A DNA stretch of 64,000 nt from Acidobacteriota bacterium (GCA_013289715.1 JABCZJ010000016.1:1-64000); one strand, 5' to 3'. Counted from the stretch's first letter, positions 33,898 to 42,927 are shown. Translations and numbers: made by a program. Notes: generated by a model not told the origin, from the letters alone.

Positions 33898-34917
33898 TTA
33901 ATCATTCAGCTCCGAGGCGCTCAGGTTGGAAGAACTCGCTTGAGTTGTCTGCGGGGCCGCTCTGCGAACGCCCATGCGAGGCGCGTTAATGATCTCTGCC
34001 CAACGCCTCCGCAACTCAGCACGGACCTTTTCCGAAGTATAACTGCGAGCCACAACCTCAATTCCGAGATCGTTTCGTTTCAATCGTCCGGCGTTATGAA
34101 GGGCCAATAGCTTTTCAATCGCCGCGCGAGCCGCCGCCGGTCCGGTCACATGCGTGCACGCTGCAAAAGGATAGCTGTAGAGCACATGTCGCCCCTGCGC
34201 CAGGGCCTCCAACACCATGAAAGAAATTCCTCCGTCGTGACGTACCGGTCTCCAAACCACGCTGGCGCGTTCGAGGAAAGGGGTCATCGGCACTCGGGGG
34301 AAAACTTTCAGGTTGGGCGGTGCGTTTGGGACGTGACCCTCCTCGACGCCAACGAGGTTAAATTGCACGAGGGGAAGCGTGTGCGCGACTTCCAGCATCT
34401 GATCCAAACCGTACAACTTGCCCTTTACGACCGACGGCATGTAGGTGAGCACCGAAAAGTTTTCAGGCAGCGGCTTCGGTGCCGCAACGGGCTCTACAAA
34501 CGACGCCTGAACGTATTCGCAGCGCAACCCGAGCGCGCGCACCTCGTCCGCCAGGGTCGGAGACACGGCCCAATGAACTTTTGCGGCGATCCACGGCTCA
34601 ATCCGTTTGGTCTTGAGTTGCTGTTGTGCGAACAGGACGTCACTGCCGCACCAGAGCAGCACGACATTGCTCTTGCCCAAATATCGCGCCGCCCACAGAA
34701 ATTTTCCAAACGTCACGCGACCGCCCCAGGTGTACGCCAAATCGCACCTGCGCAAGTCGTTGACCAGAGTCGCTAGCCCCACCGGACTGTACGAGCAATG
34801 GCGTACATCCCACTGTTCGTTCCCGAGCAGGCCGGGCAGCCTCTCGCAGAAACCGTATAAACCATGAACCACCACCCGATACGGTCGGGAGGAACCCAAA
34901 CCTAAGGACCGTGACAT
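33898..34917 (-). CDS. GT-B-type glycosyltransferase (paralogue pair, copy 2)
   Basis: This 339-residue protein is a paralogue of 31489-32514 throughout (GGRVTFGKFLWAA, WCGSDVLF, SVLTYMPSVVKGKLYGLDQ, VWRPVRHDGGISFMVLEAL). The N-terminus is shorter and starts at the first strand (YRVVVHGLYGF). The last 25 residues are a Ser/Thr/Ala-rich tail not shared with the other copy. It probably adds a sugar to the lipid-linked repeat unit. ATG 34917 has GAGGG five to six bases upstream. It lies upstream of the CMAH-like gene in the operon. Confidence 0.75.
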   Translation of the reverse strand: MSRSLGLGSSRPYRVVVHGLYGFCERLPGLLGNEQWDVRHCSYSPVGLATLVNDLRRCDLAYTWGGRVTFGKFLWAARYLGKSNVVLLWCGSDVLFAQQQLKTKRIEPWIAAKVHWAVSPTLADEVRALGLRCEYVQASFVEPVAAPKPLPENFSVLTYMPSVVKGKLYGLDQMLEVAHTLPLVQFNLVGVEEGHVPNAPPNLKVFPRVPMTPFLERASVVWRPVRHDGGISFMVLEALAQGRHVLYSYPFAACTHVTGPAAARAAIEKLLALHNAGRLKRNDLGIEVVARSYTSEKVRAELRRRWAEIINAPRMGVRRAAPQTTQASSSNLSASELND

Positions 34918-34973
34918 TTTCCCTCGAAGAGCAGACTTGTATCACAATTCAGCGACGGCCAATGTGCGTCCGG

Positions 34974-35171
34974 TCACTCAGGTTGCTGCACGAAAGTGAT
35001 CAACCCGTCGTACACACGCACCAGCGCGCGCCGAACTTCGGCGTCGAGGGTCCAGCGCACCTTTTCCAGCGCGTCGGTACTCGCCATCGATGTTTTCTCG
35101 GCCCTCGCCAACTCGCATTTCGCTTGCTCGAGTCCAGAAAGATAAATGGGCAGCAGATCCTCTCGGCTCAT
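34974..35171 (-). CDS. small conserved-looking operon protein, unknown
   Basis: This frame of 65 residues sits between the WbpB-D fusion and a glycosyltransferase, in the same direction. It is predicted to be mostly helical and charged (EQAKCELARAEKTS, EKVRWTLDAEVRRALVRVYDGL), without membrane segment or signal. AGGGAG lies nine bases before ATG 35171. The frame is open upstream to a TTG at 35222 and ATG at 35201, but those starts lack a ribosome binding site. Its position in an otherwise tightly packed operon argues that it is real. No family is recognised. Confidence 0.55.
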   Translation of the reverse strand: MSREDLLPIYLSGLEQAKCELARAEKTSMASTDALEKVRWTLDAEVRRALVRVYDGLITFVQQPE

Positions 35172-35231
35172 ACGTGTTTTCTCCCTCACCAGCTTGCTCA
35201 TCTTGAGATCAGGTATTTGCAACAGGAATAT

Positions 35232-36869
35232 CTAGTCTTCGCCGGCGGTGGCCGCCATTGCACCCGGGAAAGCCGTGCGTGGGTTGAGGTTTGCCGGCAG
35301 AACCGAACCAAGCACGTCGCCCGTGAGTGCGTAGCAGCTGCCGCATTCCACGCACGAGCCGACACCGTCCGAAAGATCCAGAGGCACGCCGCAGCGGCAG
35401 ACCCAGCCGATCAGTCGTGCGGGAACTCCAACGACGAGGGCGTGATCGGGCACATCGTGGGTCACCACGGCGCCCGCGCCCACCAGCGCGTAATGACCGA
35501 TCGTGACGCCGCAAACGATTGTCGAGTTCGCGCCGAGCGAGGCGCCGCGTTTCACCAGCGTCCGCTGGTACGCCGATTTTCGATTTACGTGGCTGCGGGG
35601 CGTCATCACGTTGGTAAACACCATCGAGGGGCCGCAAAATACGTCATCCTCGAGCTCCACGCCCGTGTACAAGGAAACGTTATTTTGAATCTTCACGTTG
35701 TCGCCAATCCGCACGCCGCTGGCGACGTTGACGTTTTGGCCTAAAACGCACTTACGCCCGATGCTGCAATTCGCCATCACGTGCGAAAAATGCCAGATCT
35801 TCGTTCCTTCGCCGATTTCGCATGGCTCATCCACCACTGCGGTGGGATCGGAAAAATACCGTCGCTCGGTTCTCTTTTCGAATGAGACCGGTTGACCATG
35901 ATTCCGAATCGACTGGCCGGCCGCGTGGAGCACCTCGAGCACCTGCAATCCATTTTGGCCATCGGTGCGGGGTGTCGTCCTGTCGCGAACACATTCCAGA
36001 AAGTGCAGGCACTCGGTGCGCAGCGGCTCTTCCTTTCCCAGGACAACTACCTCACCTTCGGCCTTGCGTGCGATCGGCACGCGATTGACCCAGTCAATGC
36101 GATGAGGATACAGAACCAGTTTGGTTTCGTTCTGGGTGTCGTCAAACACGGCCATCTTGCGGTCCCCAACGATGACCAGCTTTTGTTCCTTGAACGGATG
36201 CAGCCAGCTAACGAAAATGTGGGCGCTTACTCCGCTGGCAAAACTCAGCACGGTCAGTGTGACGTCGGCGATTGAATGGTTCAGGTAACTGGCGCCTTGC
36301 GCGGACACGCGGGTCGGTTTTTCGTCGAGCAGATGAAGGATCGCGGAAATATCATGCGGAGCGAAACTCCACAAAATGTCTTCTTCAGTCCGAAGTTTTC
36401 CAAGGTTCAGCCGGGATGAGCTGATGTACTCGATTCTTCCCAGTTCGCCCGCCCGCAACAAGCGCCGCAATTCCACAACGGCGGGATGATAGTGAAGAAT
36501 ATGCCCGACCATCAGAATTCGCGCATGCTTTTGGGCCAGCGCTACGAGCTGCTCGCCTTCATCCGTGCGTAGGGCCAGCGGCTTTTCGACGAATACATCC
36601 TTTCCTGCCAGGAGCGCTCGTCGGGCAAGATCAAAGTGCTCAACCGCGGGAGCCGCGATTGCGATGGCTTGGATCTGCGGCATGCTCAGCAAATCGTCGA
36701 AACGATCAGTCGCCGCTACCGAATAGGTCTGGCGCATCTCTTCGCGACGTGCCGTGTCCACATCGCAAATTGCTTCCAGGCTGCCTAGTTCGTGGAAATT
36801 GCGGACTAGGTTTCTGCCCCAATAACCGCAACCCACTACTCCTACGCGCGGAATCTGCCCATTCATCAT
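35232..36869 (-). CDS. WbpB-WbpD fusion: sugar-nucleotide 3-dehydrogenase joined to N-acetyltransferase
   Basis: This 545-residue protein is bifunctional. Residues about 1-330 are a Gfo/Idh/MocA dehydrogenase (RVGVVGCGYWGRNLVRNF Rossmann motif, AVEHF, VEKPLA). Residues about 340-500 are a left-handed beta-helix acyltransferase (CEIGEGTKIWHFSHV, GQNVNVASGV, NVSLYTGV, VTIGHYALVGAGAVV). The C-terminus has a CRCG...CVECGSC cluster that may bind zinc. Together these match WbpB/WlbA (oxidation at C3 of UDP-GlcNAcA) and WbpD/WlbB (acetylation of the 3-amino group). The intervening amination enzyme WbpE is the adjacent upstream gene. ATG 36869 has AAGGGG upstream; starts at 36890 and 36905 are possible. 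No WbpA (UDP-GlcNAc 6-dehydrogenase) is in the window. Confidence 0.88.
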   Translation of the reverse strand: MMNGQIPRVGVVGCGYWGRNLVRNFHELGSLEAICDVDTARREEMRQTYSVAATDRFDDLLSMPQIQAIAIAAPAVEHFDLARRALLAGKDVFVEKPLALRTDEGEQLVALAQKHARILMVGHILHYHPAVVELRRLLRAGELGRIEYISSSRLNLGKLRTEEDILWSFAPHDISAILHLLDEKPTRVSAQGASYLNHSIADVTLTVLSFASGVSAHIFVSWLHPFKEQKLVIVGDRKMAVFDDTQNETKLVLYPHRIDWVNRVPIARKAEGEVVVLGKEEPLRTECLHFLECVRDRTTPRTDGQNGLQVLEVLHAAGQSIRNHGQPVSFEKRTERRYFSDPTAVVDEPCEIGEGTKIWHFSHVMANCSIGRKCVLGQNVNVASGVRIGDNVKIQNNVSLYTGVELEDDVFCGPSMVFTNVMTPRSHVNRKSAYQRTLVKRGASLGANSTIVCGVTIGHYALVGAGAVVTHDVPDHALVVGVPARLIGWVCRCGVPLDLSDGVGSCVECGSCYALTGDVLGSVLPANLNPRTAFPGAMAATAGED

Positions 36870-36939
36870 CGGGTCCCCTTGGTTCGTCATCTCGTGCGCA
36901 CTCATGCCATTTCGGCCGCTATTGGTGACGGCGACGGCG

Positions 36940-38145
36940 CTAATTCTTTTTCAAATAGAAATCGGCGATTGCACCAACGACCGATTCTTGTTGCGATTGC
37001 GTCAGTTCCGGATACACGGGCAGAGCGAGAGCTTCCTGGCTCACCATTTCCGCCTGCGGAAAATCGCCTATCCGGTGGCCCAAATAGGCAAAGGCCGGCT
37101 GCAGATGAAGAGGCAAAGGGTAGTAGATTTCCGTGGGGATGCCTGCCGCAGCAAGAAATTCGCGAAGTTCGTTGCGCTTGCTGCAGCGGATCGAAAATTG
37201 GTTATAGACATGCTCGAAATCCCCGGACGGAGCATTGGGAACGCGTACAAACTCGACCAACGCGCTTTTTCTGAATAGTTCCCGGTAATGTTCGGCGCGC
37301 TGCTGCCTGCCGCGCGTCCAATCCCTCAAATGGCGGAGCTTTACGCGAAGGATTGCAGCCTGCAGACTGTCTAACCGGCTGTTGGTTCCCAGAATTTCGT
37401 GATGATACTTTTTCTTGCTGCCATGAACCCTGAGCAGGCGCAAGCGATCCGCGAGATCGGCGTCTTCGGTGGTAATCAAACCGCCATCGCCGGCCCCGCC
37501 TAAATTCTTGGAAGGAAAGAAACTCAAGCATCCAAATGTGCCGATCGTGCCGACAAAGCGTTCGTGATAGCGCGCCATAATCGCTTGTGCGGCATCCTCG
37601 ATGACCGCCAGATTTCTTGCCTTTGCCAAACTTACGACCGGTTCCAGGTCGGCGGCCAGTCCAAACAGATGAACGGGCATGATTGCCCGCGTTCTTGGCG
37701 TAATCGCTGCTTCAATCTTTGCCGGATCGATATTGAAAGTTGCGGGATCGATGTCCACGAACACCGGCTTCGCACCGAGCCGGGCGACGGCGCCGCCCGT
37801 AGCTACAAACGTAAACGGGGAAGTGATGACTTCGTCGTTCTGGCCGATTCCAAGCGCCATCATGGCCAATAGCAGAGCGTCGGACCCGGATGCGCACGCC
37901 ACCGCATGCTTCGCGACAAGCATGGCGGCAGTCTCCTCCTCGAACAGTCGAACTTCTTTTCCCAGGATGAACTGCTGGCTTTCCATCACCTCAGTTATTG
38001 CTTGCATCACTTCGTCGCGGATACTTGCGAACTGGGCCTTCAAGTCCAAAAAATCAAACGCATGTGGTACGGGAGCGTGAGCCGCCGAACGTGCAGCGGC
38101 GTGCGCTTCGGATTTCGCGGGAATCGACGTTGCGGAAGAAAGCAT
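36940..38145 (-). CDS. WbpE/WlbC-like sugar-nucleotide 3-aminotransferase
   Basis: This 401-residue protein is a DegT-family PLP aminotransferase. It has FDFLDLKAQF, SGSDALLLAMMALGIGQNDEVITSPFTF, MPVHLFGLAAD, EDAAQAI and the catalytic Lys in SFFPSKNLGGAGDGG, followed by GTNSRLDSLQAAIL. The PSKNLG.(Y/A)GDGG run is characteristic of WbpE-type enzymes, which aminate the 3-keto group made by WbpB. It precedes the WbpB-WbpD fusion by 70 bases, completing a contiguous oxidation-amination-acetylation set. ATG 38145 has GGAG eight bases upstream; a longer frame to 38235 would overlap the exporter gene. Confidence 0.9.
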   Translation of the reverse strand: MLSSATSIPAKSEAHAAARSAAHAPVPHAFDFLDLKAQFASIRDEVMQAITEVMESQQFILGKEVRLFEEETAAMLVAKHAVACASGSDALLLAMMALGIGQNDEVITSPFTFVATGGAVARLGAKPVFVDIDPATFNIDPAKIEAAITPRTRAIMPVHLFGLAADLEPVVSLAKARNLAVIEDAAQAIMARYHERFVGTIGTFGCLSFFPSKNLGGAGDGGLITTEDADLADRLRLLRVHGSKKKYHHEILGTNSRLDSLQAAILRVKLRHLRDWTRGRQQRAEHYRELFRKSALVEFVRVPNAPSGDFEHVYNQFSIRCSKRNELREFLAAAGIPTEIYYPLPLHLQPAFAYLGHRIGDFPQAEMVSQEALALPVYPELTQSQQESVVGAIADFYLKKN

Positions 38146-38197
38146 TCGAAAGTCTCCGTCAGGGTGGATTTTACTGGTATGCAAGCAAACGGCGAGA

Positions 38198-39256
38198 TCA
38201 GGGGCTGACGCCAGCGGCGCGATATCCCAATCCATAGATCGCGACGCCCTGCGCCGCGGCCATGGCGAGTTCGAACATCACCTTCAGGGTCCGTTTCGCG
38301 CCGCTTTCCGGAATGTAAAGAATGTCGTTCGGAGCAAGCAGCATGTCCGTGCTCTTTCCGGATAACATCTGGGAAATGTCCACGACAACTTGTTGATGCG
38401 CGGTGTCGCTGGTGGATTGGCGAATAATCAAGGCGCGGTTCGTGGCCGCTACTCGCGTGGACCCCTGCGCCATCGCGAGCGCCTGGATCACCGAGATTCC
38501 CGCGCTGGGATCTGGCATCGGGAAGCCGCCCGGCTTCACCACCGCGCCTACGACGTAAACGACCTCCGCCGCCGATACGCTGATTACATCGCCGTTTTGC
38601 ACTTCCGCATTCGCGTTCAAATCCTGGCCTTTCACCAGCCCATTCATGTCAATAATCTGCACCGAACCGACGCGAGTGCCGGTAGCTTCGGCACTGGCGG
38701 CGCCGCGGATGATTGTCACGGTATTTCCCGCACCGGGCAGCGCCCCACCCGCTGCCGAAAGGGCGTCGAGCACGGTGGTGCGTTTCGCGATGGGATACAC
38801 GGCCGGCTTTGCCACCGCGCCAAGAACGGTCACGGTGCGCCCGCGATACTCGTCAACGAATACGGTCACCTTGGGGTCGCGCAATTGCTTTGCATCAATC
38901 AGCGACTGCCGTATGGCTTGCGATAGTTCGATCGGGGTTAGTCCATCGGCTTGTATGGGCGAAGAAACCGCAACGATTTGAATGACTCCAGAATCCGTCA
39001 CGCGGAATTTCCCACCGAATTCCGGCGTATCCGCAACGGTCACAGACAAGACGTCCCCGGGACCGATTTTGTAGTCCTCGGTGGGAATGATGGACGAAGC
39101 GGCAGGCTTCGTAGCCGCTTGTTGGTCCTGCGCGGTCGTTTCTTGGGAGCTATTTTGTGCCGACGCGCTTCCGCAAAAAGCCAGACTCGACGCAAGCATC
39201 CACGCGCATAGATTGCGAAAGATCGTTGTTCCGGCATTGCGTCTTGTAACGCTCAT
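38198..39256 (-). CDS. Wza-like polysaccharide export protein
   Basis: This 352-residue protein has a signal peptide (LCAWMLASSLAFCGSASAQ). A Poly_export domain follows (about 60-145, DYKIGPGDVLSVTVADTPEF), then two SLBB-like domains (about 146-240 TVTVLGAVAKPAVYPIAK; 245-330 VVYVVGAVVKPGGFP). It ends in a C-terminal amphipathic helix-like segment, as in Wza, which forms the outer-membrane pore. A Cys in the signal region (AFCGSA) could be a lipobox, but the fit is imperfect. It follows the Wzc-like kinase by 76 bases, the normal partner. Confidence 0.92.
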   Translation of the reverse strand: MSVTRRNAGTTIFRNLCAWMLASSLAFCGSASAQNSSQETTAQDQQAATKPAASSIIPTEDYKIGPGDVLSVTVADTPEFGGKFRVTDSGVIQIVAVSSPIQADGLTPIELSQAIRQSLIDAKQLRDPKVTVFVDEYRGRTVTVLGAVAKPAVYPIAKRTTVLDALSAAGGALPGAGNTVTIIRGAASAEATGTRVGSVQIIDMNGLVKGQDLNANAEVQNGDVISVSAAEVVYVVGAVVKPGGFPMPDPSAGISVIQALAMAQGSTRVAATNRALIIRQSTSDTAHQQVVVDISQMLSGKSTDMLLAPNDILYIPESGAKRTLKVMFELAMAAAQGVAIYGLGYRAAGVSP

Positions 39257-39332
39257 AGCATGTGACCTGTTCTACCGAGAGTGAAATCCACAAACACTGA
39301 AATTGGCGACCGCAGCACCACGTGACGGACCA

Positions 39333-41720
39333 CTACGCGTGCGCCCCCTTTGATTTGTCGGATTGCGAAGAAACGGCTGTGGTCGCAAGCGCCGTCTGCC
39401 CGTACCGATGATAGTGATCTTCACTATTTCTCTTGCTGTAGCCGTAGTTGTAGTAGTGATAATCGGCGGAACCCAGATCGATATCGTTCAGCACGACACC
39501 TGCAATGGGAGCGCGCACTTCATCCAGAATCTGAACGCAGCGAGTAATCGAGCGCCGGGTCGTAAGCCCGTAGCGCGCCACCAGAACCACCACATCCGCA
39601 AGAGACGACAACACGCGTGCGTCGGAAAAATGAATCACGGGCGGAGAATCAATCACCACGAAATCGAATTTATCTCGCAGCGCTATCATCACGGCCTGCA
39701 TCTGCTCCGATGCGATCAGATCTGCGGGGTTGGGAGGCAGCGCTCCTACGGGAAGAATCGAAAGGTTCGGGAAATCCGGCACGCGGACTAACGCTTCATC
39801 AACCGGCAAGGTGCCGGCGAGCACGTGGCTCAATCCTGCCTTGGTGCGAAGATGAATAGCGTCTCCCACCATCGCTTCGCGCATATCGCCGTCAATCAAA
39901 CAAGTCGTCGCGGTTCGCGCCATCACCATCGCCAGGTTCATCGCCACCGTAGTTTTGCCTTCCCCCGCCAGCGGCGAAGTAATCAGCACAACGCGCGGCG
40001 GCGCGCCTGGTCGGGAAAGCATCAGTCCCGTGCGGAGATCCCTGATGGCCTCGGCCTCCGCGGTGTACGTGCCGTTTGCGAGGATCGGCGGCAGCGGTCC
40101 CTTGTCTTGCTCGAATGCGCCCAGCTTCAAAGATTTCGGCGCCGTCGTTCCGCGATGCTCGCCAGCGATACGGTTTAGGCGAATGCTTGGAATCATGGCC
40201 AGGGAAGCCAGACCGACGCATTCCTTAATGTCATCCGGAGTGCGGATCGTGTTGATAAAGCTCTCCCGAACGAAGGCGAGGACCAGTCCCAGCAAGCAGC
40301 TGAGCATCGCGCCGATGGCAATGATGAGTTTTCGGTTCGGGCTCGTGGCGCGGCGAAGCTCAGGCGCCAAGTCCACGATGTGAATGTTACTGGAGCCCAA
40401 TCCCGCGTAAATTCCGGCTTCTTTCAAGCGCGACTGCAGGGTGTTGTAAAGTTCCGCGCTGGAGGCCGCCTCGTTGCGCAACACGCGGTACTCGACCAGG
40501 TGCGAACTCGCGTCGCCCATTCGCTCCTTGAGCTTGTTCGTGGCGTCGAGCGCCATCTCTTCGCGAGCGCGGGATGCCGCATAGCTGGTGCGCACACGAT
40601 TGATGACGCGCGCCCGTTCCGCTTCCACTTGCGCCGCAAGTTCGTTCGACTGGTCTTCCAGTTTTTTGACGTTCGAGTTCTCATCGCCGTAAATGGCGCG
40701 TGCTTGCGCCAGCGCGGCGCGCGAGTCGGCATAGTGGGTCATCAGATTCTGATACAGAGCGTCGTCGCGAACCGCCGGAATCGATTCAGACTGGCCCAGA
40801 TCAATCATGCGGACGTATGCTTCGGCTTCAATGCGGTTAGCCTGAGCGTCGCTATAGGCGCGGTTGACGTCTCCCATGAGCTGCGTCAACGGCGCATCGG
40901 GATCTTCCGCTTCCACAAAACCATGCTTCTTCTGATAGTCGGAAACTGCCTGGTTTGCTTCCTGGACTTTCTCCCGCAGGTCGTTCAATTGTGTCGAAAG
41001 CCACTCCGAAGCGCGCATCGTCGTCGTGTATCGGTTCCGATAGTTCTGATCGATGAATTTCGTGACCAGAGTATTCGTGACCAGTTGTGCCAGCGCCGGA
41101 TCGTGGCTCGAATAGCTGACCTCAACCAGCCGGCTGTTGCGGACCGGGCTCACCGAAAGCTGATTGTGAAAGACGCCAAGCGCGATGGATTCCAGTGGCG
41201 TGCGGTCAGCCAGATTCAGCTGGTCTTGCAAGTAGGCGCCGTCGTTTGCGGAGCGATTCAAGGATTGCGCGAGCGACTCTTGCACGCCGCCGTACTTCGC
41301 CAAATCCTTCTTGCTTACGAACTCGGGGTTACGGTCGAGATGCAGCGTGCGAATCACGCTAACTCCCAGAGCATCGCTCTGCAGAATTTGCGCTTGCGTT
41401 TCCAGGTAGTCGCCATTGTCCGGCTGATTCGACTGTTCGATTTCCGGCAGCGTCTTTATGCCGCTACTGAGCGGATCGATTTCCAGTTGCGCGACGGGCT
41501 GATACGAATCGCGAATCGAAAATGCGCAGGCGATAATCGCAAGTGTCATCAGCGCCGCAAAGATCAACGCGAATCGGCGATTTTTGCGAAGTACGCGCGC
41601 AGCTTGCTCCCAGGTGAACAGGACATCGGCTGGGCTTGGTTGAACTGGGACGAGCGACGACCACTGCGCGAGTTTCGTCGGATCGTCTTGCGGTGGCTCA
41701 AAGTTGTGATTTATTTTCAT
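39333..41720 (-). CDS. Wzc-like polysaccharide co-polymerase / tyrosine autokinase
   Basis: This 795-residue protein has an N-terminal Wzz domain with membrane helices near residues 50-70 and 470-490 and a long coiled-coil periplasmic part between. A cytoplasmic BY-kinase domain follows: Walker A SPLAGEGKTTVAMNL, Walker A' CLIDGDMR, and Walker B FDFVVIDSPPV. The tail carries a Tyr cluster (YHYYNYGYSKRN, then YHRYG) for autophosphorylation. It controls chain length and export together with the Wza-like protein. ATG 41720 starts just before the conserved Wzz region. A frame to 41984 overlaps the antiterminator gene and looks non-coding. No separate phosphatase is seen. Confidence 0.93.
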   Translation of the reverse strand: MKINHNFEPPQDDPTKLAQWSSLVPVQPSPADVLFTWEQAARVLRKNRRFALIFAALMTLAIIACAFSIRDSYQPVAQLEIDPLSSGIKTLPEIEQSNQPDNGDYLETQAQILQSDALGVSVIRTLHLDRNPEFVSKKDLAKYGGVQESLAQSLNRSANDGAYLQDQLNLADRTPLESIALGVFHNQLSVSPVRNSRLVEVSYSSHDPALAQLVTNTLVTKFIDQNYRNRYTTTMRASEWLSTQLNDLREKVQEANQAVSDYQKKHGFVEAEDPDAPLTQLMGDVNRAYSDAQANRIEAEAYVRMIDLGQSESIPAVRDDALYQNLMTHYADSRAALAQARAIYGDENSNVKKLEDQSNELAAQVEAERARVINRVRTSYAASRAREEMALDATNKLKERMGDASSHLVEYRVLRNEAASSAELYNTLQSRLKEAGIYAGLGSSNIHIVDLAPELRRATSPNRKLIIAIGAMLSCLLGLVLAFVRESFINTIRTPDDIKECVGLASLAMIPSIRLNRIAGEHRGTTAPKSLKLGAFEQDKGPLPPILANGTYTAEAEAIRDLRTGLMLSRPGAPPRVVLITSPLAGEGKTTVAMNLAMVMARTATTCLIDGDMREAMVGDAIHLRTKAGLSHVLAGTLPVDEALVRVPDFPNLSILPVGALPPNPADLIASEQMQAVMIALRDKFDFVVIDSPPVIHFSDARVLSSLADVVVLVARYGLTTRRSITRCVQILDEVRAPIAGVVLNDIDLGSADYHYYNYGYSKRNSEDHYHRYGQTALATTAVSSQSDKSKGAHA

Positions 41721-41776
41721 TCTTCGTTTGTTCTGGCGCAGTCGCGGGAAACGCGGTCGGCGCAATGCCCGGCCCG

Positions 41777-42361
41777 CTAAGCGATCTGCTGCACTGCGCT
41801 GAAAGAAACTCCCGAGTTCGGGCTGGCGCCGACGCGCTCCAAGACCGAATGGTCCACTTCGACTGCGACTGCCTTCTGTAATAACTCGACGGAAACCACT
41901 ACCCGATATCGGTTCTTGACCTTGACCAGAATTCCTTCGGCGCCCGCCAGCGGCCCAACACACACGCGAACCCTGTCGCCACATTTAAGGAACGGATGAG
42001 GCGCGACCCGCGTCCGGTCTGTCGTCACCCTGCGCACCAGATCGAGATCACCGTCGGGAATCGACGTGGCGCGCCCCGCATTTCCCACTAGCCCAAATAC
42101 ACCTGGCGTGCGCAAAATCTCCAGCTTGCGTTCGAGATCGGTGCGCAAAAAAATGTAGCAAGGGAAAAGGGGCAGTGTGACCATCTGGGTGCGGTCCTTC
42201 CAACGGTGCGCCGCAACGTAAACCGGAAAGAAAACCTCAAAGCCCTTGTTCTTGAAAGAATCGGCAACTCTTTTTTCATGTTGATGCTTGGTGTAGGCGG
42301 CGTACCAATCGCCTGGTCCTAACTGTGCAGGAGGAACCGCGCCCGTCTGGCAACTGTACAT
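41777..42361 (-). CDS. NusG-paralogue antiterminator (UpxY/RfaH-like)
   Basis: This 194-residue protein has an N-terminal NGN domain (DWYAAYTKHQHEKRVADSF, FFPVYVAAHRWKDR, PLFPCYIFLRTD) and a C-terminal KOW domain (GDRVRVCVGPLAGAEGILVKVKNRYRVVVSVELL). Specialised NusG paralogues at the head of long polysaccharide operons (UpxY, RfaH, LoaP) help RNA polymerase read through the whole operon. Its place as first gene of a 21-kb operon fits. ATG 42361 has GGAG four to five bases upstream. The leader upstream (42362-42927) should contain its recruitment signal, which I could not identify. Confidence 0.92.
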   Translation of the reverse strand: MYSCQTGAVPPAQLGPGDWYAAYTKHQHEKRVADSFKNKGFEVFFPVYVAAHRWKDRTQMVTLPLFPCYIFLRTDLERKLEILRTPGVFGLVGNAGRATSIPDGDLDLVRRVTTDRTRVAPHPFLKCGDRVRVCVGPLAGAEGILVKVKNRYRVVVSVELLQKAVAVEVDHSVLERVGASPNSGVSFSAVQQIA

Positions 42362-42927
42362 ACAGCTCCGCCCTCTGGCTTACAGGCTAGTTCCCGTAAG
42401 TCTCCCAAGAGTTGTTCACTCAGCATCTCTTGGTTCAATATTTGAGCCTAAATCGGAACGCTGTGAGTTTTCAAAAAGCTTCCGTCCACAACTCAGCCCG
42501 GCTCTGCGCTTCCGCCGTTCGCTGCGAACTCCGCAGCCGGCAAAGCCAATTTGACTTCTTCCTGAACTCTGAAGGGTCGGGTTGGCGCGACGATCGGTTC
42601 GCAAAGTGCAACGTACCGATAAGACGCATCTCGTGGATACGCGTTGGTTGTTAGCGCGAGATGAAAGGACCGTGAAAACTAAGTGTCGCAACGCTCAGAG
42701 CGTTCACACGGCGTTGTTAATTCGGAGCAAGTCTACTTTAACTTTGGAAATACGCACGTCTGACGGGCGAAACAGAGCCGCGCTCAAACAAATATCGTCG
42801 CCAAACATCGAACAGATTTTCCACACCGCGAATCGAATTTCATCAATTTGTCATAATGCGCTAACAGAAGGGCTGTGATTTTGGCCTTACGCTGGTGGGC
42901 CTCACGGATCGCTAAGGAGCATTCCCA
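42362..42927. promoter_or_regulatory. 566-base divergent leader between polysaccharide operon and O-antigen ligase gene
   Basis: There is no gene here. The region must contain the operon promoter (minus strand) and the ligase promoter (plus strand), and probably the site where the NusG paralogue loads. A CATAAT at 42852-42857 could be a -10 for the ligase gene, but no matching -35 is seen. I find no JUMPstart/ops consensus. Confidence 0.4.
42914..42919 (+). promoter_or_regulatory. ribosome binding site pointing to a CTG start
   Basis: AAGGAG lies eight bases before an in-frame CTG at 42928. The next possible start codon (TTG 42976) has no ribosome binding site. It overlaps the in-frame stop TAA 42913-42915, so the gene cannot begin further upstream. 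Confidence 0.5.

Noticed and set aside
40380..41780. Long plus-strand frame of 466 codons opposite the Wzc-like gene
   Set aside because: The minus-strand protein shows a complete Wzz plus BY-kinase domain set. The plus-strand translation has no recognisable domain and is an antisense shadow in GC-rich DNA.
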